Origin: an uncultured Mycoplasmatota bacterium
GTDB lineage: Bacteria > Bacillota_I > Bacilli_A > RF39 > UBA660
Assembly (NCBI GenBank): GCA_947574215.1
Contig: CANPIX010000012.1
Coordinates: forward strand, 1 to 34,756
Direction of reading: 5' to 3'
Length of the DNA: 34,756 nucleotides
Positions 31,129 through 34,756 of the stretch are shown piece by piece. The position numbers were made by a program, and so were the translations under genes. The notes under the pieces were generated by a model that searched no databases, was not told the DNA's origin, and was given only the letters and a program-made list of their open reading frames with translations. How positions within the stretch are numbered: position 1 is the first letter of the stretch; each line of letters starts with the position of its first letter.

Positions 31129-32019
31129 TCATAACTTATGAAAAGAACCTAGCGATTTTAAGAATTCCATACTACCTTTTGATAAATAGTTTTGATCTAG
31201 AGATATAATCCCAAAATCTCGTTTGGAAATTCTTGGTATCACTTCTAATTCAAATAGTTCTTGGTTTATTAATTCTTTTTTTACATATTCTTTAGTTACT
31301 ACTCCGATACCATAACCAATTTTTGCAAATTCAATTAGTAAATTGGAACTTGCTATTTCCATAACACTATTCAAAAGAACCTCATTTTCTAAACAAAATT
31401 TTTCAATAAACTCTCTAGAACTAGAAGGATTTTTTTGCAAAAGTATAGGATAATTTGTTAAATCTTGTAATTTTAATTTTTTATTTAAAAGCGCTTTATA
31501 CGACTCGTTTACTACAAAAATATCTTGCATTTCTCCTATTTTTGTATATTGAAAATCATCAATTATTTTTGACGGAAATTTTGCTAAAATAAAATCAATT
31601 TTTCCTTTTTTCATTTGCACTTTTAAAGCTGTAGTTGGATCTGTACTGATTTCAAATACGATATTGGGATAGGCTGCATGAAAGTCACGGATATAAGGCA
31701 TTAAATAAGTTTTAGCTAAAGTTGTACTAATTCCAATTCGAATGATACCTGTTAACATTTGATTGTTGGCTTGAATCTTTTTTTCTGCTAGTTCAAAAGA
31801 ATTAAGTCCGTTTTTGATATCATTTAAAATGATTTCACCTTCTTTAGTTAATAAAACACCTTTTTGAGATCTTATAAAAAGTTTACAATTCAAATATTCT
31901 TCCAAATTTTGAATTTGCTTTGTTACTGCAGGTTGGGAAATATGCAATCGCCTACTGGCTTTAGAAATATTTCCAATATTAGCCACTTCATAAAATATTT
32001 TCCAAACGTCTAAATTCAT
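31129..32019 (-). CDS. LysR-family transcriptional regulator
   Basis: The N-terminal winged helix-turn-helix (about residues 1-60) reads FYEVANIGNISKASRRLHISQPAVTKQIQNLEEYLNCKLF, the LysR signature. The periplasmic-binding-like effector domain follows (GIIRIGISTTLAKTYLMPYIRDF, DFILAKFP, ASSNLLIEFAKIGYGIGVVTKEYV). Length is 296 aa. It is divergent from the HD-domain gene, the usual position of a LysR target, with an AT-rich dyad between them. The effector cannot be predicted. Confidence 0.92.
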   Translation of the reverse strand: MNLDVWKIFYEVANIGNISKASRRLHISQPAVTKQIQNLEEYLNCKLFIRSQKGVLLTKEGEIILNDIKNGLNSFELAEKKIQANNQMLTGIIRIGISTTLAKTYLMPYIRDFHAAYPNIVFEISTDPTTALKVQMKKGKIDFILAKFPSKIIDDFQYTKIGEMQDIFVVNESYKALLNKKLKLQDLTNYPILLQKNPSSSREFIEKFCLENEVLLNSVMEIASSNLLIEFAKIGYGIGVVTKEYVKKELINQELFELEVIPRISKRDFGIISLDQNYLSKGSMEFLKSLGSFHKL

Positions 32020-32061
32020 TATAACCTCCTATTATGGCTTTTATAAAAATTATATATTTTT

Positions 32062-32090
32062 ATTATAAACGAAATCGTGTTATAGTTCAA
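32062..32090 (-). promoter_or_regulatory. Promoter of the LysR gene
   Basis: TTGAAC (32085-32090), 17 nt, TATAAT (32062-32067) on minus. It overlaps the dyad TTATAAAAA-N-TTTTTATTATAA (32041-32068), a possible autoregulatory operator. Confidence 0.65.
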
Positions 32091-32111
32091 GTATAGAGAA
32101 GAGGTAGTATA

Positions 32112-32807
32112 ATGGAAAATAAACAAAAATTAAGAGACACGGAATGGATGTATTACACATTGATGGATTACTGTAAAGAAAATAACTTAAAAAACGCATT
32201 AGTCGCTTTGCCTTTTGCTAGAGAAGTATATGACAGTATCAAACCAAGAAAAGATGGAGAGCCATATTTAATTCATCCTTTATCGATCACATTAAAAGGA
32301 ATCGCCCTTGGAATTACAGACGATATAAGTATTTCAACAGAACTTTTACACGATGTAAAAGAAGAAAAACCAGATTGTGATCTAGACAATCTAAACGTTG
32401 CAGATCTCATTAAGCAATATACTTATACTTTAACGTATGTACCTATTGATGGATTATCAAAAATCGAATCTCAAAAAATATATTATCATAACATTTTAAA
32501 AGCTCTTGTCACAACGAGAACAAAAGGATTAGATCGTGCAGATAATGTTTCCACAATGAGTTGGACATTTGAAAAAGATAAAATAGGAAAATATGACGAA
32601 GAAACCTATCGATTTTATCCAGAAGTTTTATGCAAATGGGCAGAAATGGCCTCAACAATAATAGAACAAATTCAAGTTTGGACAATTTATCGCAGTATCT
32701 TTACATGTGTTTTTTCAAACGAAAGGTTTCTCGAACAAGAAATTGATGAAGAGGTAAAACGAAATCTATTAAAAATAAGAACTCTATATGAAGAAAGAAG
32801 AATTTAA
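32112..32807 (+). CDS. HD-domain protein of RelA/SpoT hydrolase type
   Basis: The segment DGEPYLIHPLSITLKGIALGITDD followed by ISTELLHDVKEE is the HD domain of the RelA/SpoT/MESH1 group (first metal His in HP, then HD). TKGLDRADNVSTM is the equivalent of the KLADRLHNM motif that supplies further active-site residues. There is no synthetase, TGS or ACT domain, and at 231 aa it is close to stand-alone small alarmone hydrolases. It might hydrolyse (p)ppGpp or another nucleotide. The Shine-Dalgarno AGAGGTAG precedes the ATG. It is divergent from the LysR gene, its probable regulator. Confidence 0.75.
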   Translation: MENKQKLRDTEWMYYTLMDYCKENNLKNALVALPFAREVYDSIKPRKDGEPYLIHPLSITLKGIALGITDDISISTELLHDVKEEKPDCDLDNLNVADLIKQYTYTLTYVPIDGLSKIESQKIYYHNILKALVTTRTKGLDRADNVSTMSWTFEKDKIGKYDEETYRFYPEVLCKWAEMASTIIEQIQVWTIYRSIFTCVFSNERFLEQEIDEEVKRNLLKIRTLYEERRI

Positions 32808-32820
32808 ATTTCTTCTTCTT
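32797..32820. terminator. Bidirectional terminator between the HD gene and the DUF3419-like gene
   Basis: GAAGAA-TTTAAAT-TTCTTC is followed on plus by TTCTTTTATTTTT and on minus by TTTCTTC. It lies between two convergent genes. Confidence 0.6.
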
Positions 32821-33741
32821 TTATTTTTCTTTTCGTTTTATTAAAACGGTGTCTTGTAATTCTCTTCTTTCCGAAACATGACAAATCATTTTTCTTTCAA
32901 AACCATAATTTTCAAATTGATTTATAACTGCATCGTACCATCTAGGGCTCTCTTCAAAATGATAAAAATGAACAAATCCACCTTGCAGTACACCATCCTT
33001 TGAAAGATAATCTTCATACTCTTTTAATTTTTGCAAATAGTTGTATCCTTGTTTATTGTCATAAATATAATTATGCATATTAGCAAAGTACATATAATCA
33101 AAATGATTACCTTTTAAAAAATCATGAATTCTCCCAAAATCTTCTACACATATTTTTAAAGTAATTTGCTTAAGTTTCTTTTTTAAAAGGTAAAATTCAC
33201 TTTTTTGTAAAAATAAATTCCCTGGGATGGTAACTTTTTCAAATATTTTAAAATCATTACAATCTAATTTACCAGTATACATAAGGCGATGAAAAGAAGT
33301 AGATGAGTAATTTTCATACAAACCAGTCCAATAATTTAATGATTCATAGGGTAGTTCTACCTTTAATCGATCAAAATATTTTTTAGAAAAATATTCATCC
33401 ATATCTAATGAATAAAAATAACTTATATACTCTTCATACTCTAATTCTAAAATTCCAGCAATTTGTAAAAATAAATAATGAAAATTTAAAGCATTAATAT
33501 CAAAAACAAATATTTTTCTAAAACATAAACATATAGCATTAAACAGTGAAGCAGAAGAACCTAAAAGTCCAAAAAAACTAGTATTCTTTGTCATCGTTTT
33601 CTTAAATAATTCTTTATGATTTATGTCAATCAAATTAAATATTTTAGAATAATGCTTATAGTCACTACCATCTATAAAATCTGAATTTTCTATTATCTCT
33701 AAAGAAGCTTTTAAATCTTTTTTCCAGTTTAAGTTTTCCAT
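32821..33741 (-). CDS. DUF3419-like SAM-binding protein (BtaA-related)
   Basis: The central segment SFFGLLGSSASLFNAI, then KIFVFDINALNFHYLFLQIAGILELEYEEYISYF, has the build of DUF3419/BtaA proteins: a glycine-containing SAM loop, an acidic residue at the end of strand 2 (FDIN), and the L.YEEF block. A later FDYMYFANMHNYI fits strand 4-5. BtaA transfers a 3-amino-3-carboxypropyl group from SAM in betaine lipid synthesis; bacterial Firmicutes members are uncharacterised. Length is 306 aa. It has its own perfect TTGACA promoter and appears monocistronic. The family call is by motif memory only. Confidence 0.6.
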   Translation of the reverse strand: MENLNWKKDLKASLEIIENSDFIDGSDYKHYSKIFNLIDINHKELFKKTMTKNTSFFGLLGSSASLFNAICLCFRKIFVFDINALNFHYLFLQIAGILELEYEEYISYFYSLDMDEYFSKKYFDRLKVELPYESLNYWTGLYENYSSTSFHRLMYTGKLDCNDFKIFEKVTIPGNLFLQKSEFYLLKKKLKQITLKICVEDFGRIHDFLKGNHFDYMYFANMHNYIYDNKQGYNYLQKLKEYEDYLSKDGVLQGGFVHFYHFEESPRWYDAVINQFENYGFERKMICHVSERRELQDTVLIKRKEK

Positions 33742-33774
33742 AACAAAACCCCTTTTACCCCTTTTTTTTAATGT

Positions 33775-33803
33775 ATCCTAGCATGTTCTAAAAAATATGT
33801 CAA
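33775..33803 (-). promoter_or_regulatory. Promoter of the DUF3419-like gene
   Basis: TTGACA (33798-33803), 17 nt, extended -10 TGC-TAGGAT (33775-33780) on minus. Confidence 0.75.
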
Positions 33804-33847
33804 TTTCAAAAAAATATTTTTTACTTTTTCTTTTGTAAAGGATGAAA

Positions 33848-33895
33848 TAAAAAAATGGGTAAATAAAAATCTAAACATTTTTATTTACTCATTTT
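33848..33895 (-). terminator. Long terminator hairpin of the surface-protein gene
   Basis: On minus AAATG-A-GTAAATAAAAAT-GTTTAG-ATTTTTATTTAC-C-CATTT is a stem of about 17 pairs with one mismatch, followed by TTTTATTTC. Confidence 0.85.
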
Positions 33896-33901
33896 AAAAA
33901 T

Positions 33902-34756
33902 TTAATATAAACTTATCTCAAACGGTTTGGTAGTGGAACCATTTCCATCACCTATTAACTTAATATTAGGACTTAAATATAAACTAGGCCTTACAGCCAA
34001 AGTATAATCATGCACATTATAACTACTTACAACTCCAAGATTATGTATTTGAAATGCCCTATTGTCATAACTACTATCAAGCGTTAATGTACATTGTTGC
34101 ACTCCACTTAAATATAACCAATCATTTGTATAACAGTCATTGGTATGAAAAATACTTAATTCGGTAGCTAAACAAGTGTTTCTTACATTTTTACCAACAG
34201 CGTATCCATAATCGCTTGCATATATCATTCCTATTTTTCCCGTCCAAGTTGTAGGTCTTCCATTATAAACCTGGTTTCCTCTTTCGGCATTATAGAATGT
34301 ATTTACTGGAGCAGCAAACGTTGATTGCCCACCTAAATGCCATACAACATTGCTTATCATTTTTTTTGCACTATCCAATAATCCGTTATAATAATTCCCA
34401 TTTAATTCTGTATTTAAAGTACTTTTTGTCCAATCATTCGTTTGATTTTCACTACTTCCGCTCCAATAATAATTTCCTATACTCTCATTTCTAATGATTT
34501 TAATATATTTATTTATATTTCCATGACGATCTTCTACATTGTTCATTACTCCTATAATTCTCCATAATTCATTATTAAACTTTATATAATTATTCGGATT
34601 TGTCCCAATGTATCTTAAATTATTATCCACTGTACCATCGTATACCAACTCTTCACTTTCTTGTGCAAGAGTCGCTAAATAATCAACCATGTAGTTTTTG
34701 GTTTCTCCTTCATATCCAAATTCTATTGTAAATTCTTTTCCTTGTTCACTGTTTTG
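33902..34756 (-). CDS. Secreted or surface protein with a WRIIGV...YYWSGS domain, C-terminal part (cut by window edge)
   Basis: The reading frame is open to the right window edge for 22 codons beyond the track ATG (34690), with no stop or ribosome-binding site, so the listed Met is internal and the N-terminus is missing. The visible 284 residues are Asn/Tyr/Ser/Trp-rich and lysine-poor, typical of an exported protein: NNYIKFNNELWRIIGVM, YYWSGSSENQTNDWTKSTL, WTGKIGMIYASDYGYA and the final RPSLYLSPNIKL. The same pattern recurs in large families of (often prepilin-like) surface proteins of uncultured gut Firmicutes. Function unknown. Two cysteines (NTCLATE, NDCYTND) might form a disulfide. Confidence 0.7.
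   Translation of the reverse strand, partial: QNSEQGKEFTIEFGYEGETKNYMVDYLATLAQESEELVYDGTVDNNLRYIGTNPNNYIKFNNELWRIIGVMNNVEDRHGNINKYIKIIRNESIGNYYWSGSSENQTNDWTKSTLNTELNGNYYNGLLDSAKKMISNVVWHLGGQSTFAAPVNTFYNAERGNQVYNGRPTTWTGKIGMIYASDYGYAVGKNVRNTCLATELSIFHTNDCYTNDWLYLSGVQQCTLTLDSSYDNRAFQIHNLGVVSSYNVHDYTLAVRPSLYLSPNIKLIGDGNGSTTKPFEISLY

Noticed and set aside
1-34756. CRISPR array, insertion sequence, transposase or integrase
   Set aside because: No regularly spaced repeats, terminal inverted repeats or recognisable mobile-element genes were seen.
34690-34756. Start of the surface protein at the ATG 34688-34690
   Set aside because: The frame stays open upstream to the window edge and no ribosome-binding site precedes this ATG, so it is an internal Met.

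Overview
The window is a strongly AT-rich, gene-dense stretch of a low-GC Gram-positive chromosome. Almost all genes lie on the minus strand. The content points to a spore-forming member of the Bacilli or Erysipelotrichia-like Firmicutes, probably a gut-type uncultured lineage: a Bacillus-like GerE, SpoIIIAH, GerM, a SpoVD-like penicillin-binding protein with a PASTA domain, a streptococcal-type CpsBCD phosphoregulatory set, LCP and VanZ proteins, and the L32/YceD pair. The species cannot be named from the sequence.

Layout by region. (1) 1-700: start of rpsB (minus, cut by the window edge) with a structured leader and promoter, then a 73-aa STAS-like protein. (2) 0.7-7.5 kb: a reduced, rearranged division and wall cluster on minus: spoVD/ftsI-like PBP, mraY, ftsW/spoVE, murG, divIB, queH. 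murE, murD, ftsL, murB, ftsA and ftsZ are not here, and terminators split the cluster into several transcripts. (3) 7.6-20.1 kb: a capsule or exopolysaccharide locus on minus in three transcripts: a phosphoglycosyl transferase; three GT2 enzymes, Wzy polymerase, TupA-like ATP-grasp, GT4, Wzx flippase, LCP and VanZ; then cpsC-cpsD-cpsB and a 37-aa hydrophobic ORF. (4) 20.2-22.9 kb: a CmpB-type membrane protein (minus) divergent from a plus-strand sporulation group spoIIIAH, gerE, gerM, with sigma-E-like and sigma-K-like promoters. (5) 22.9-23.4 kb: tRNA-Arg(UCU), followed by a previously unlabelled pair of convergent, 3'-overlapping small transcripts, one encoding a 27-aa hydrophobic peptide. 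It has the architecture of a type I toxin-antitoxin system. (6) 23.4-31.1 kb: rpmF (with an unusual N-terminal extension), yceD, tmcAL, two unknown genes, fpg, a GATase (C26)-VanY (M15B) fusion, and polA. (7) 31.1-34.8 kb: a LysR regulator divergent from a RelA/SpoT-type HD protein, a DUF3419-like SAM-binding protein, and the C-terminal part of a surface protein cut by the right edge.

The main biological theme is the cell envelope: lipid II synthesis (MraY, MurG), septal or spore-cortex polymerisation (SEDS protein plus class B PBP), and polysaccharide assembly with its Tyr-kinase control. The second theme is sporulation.

The points most worth following are the candidate type I toxin-antitoxin pair at 23.09-23.37 kb, the Prp-protease-like cleavage signal fused to ribosomal protein L32, and the cytoplasmic gamma-glutamyl-hydrolase/VanY fusion. 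All calls come from reading the sequence and from remembered family motifs; no database search was run.
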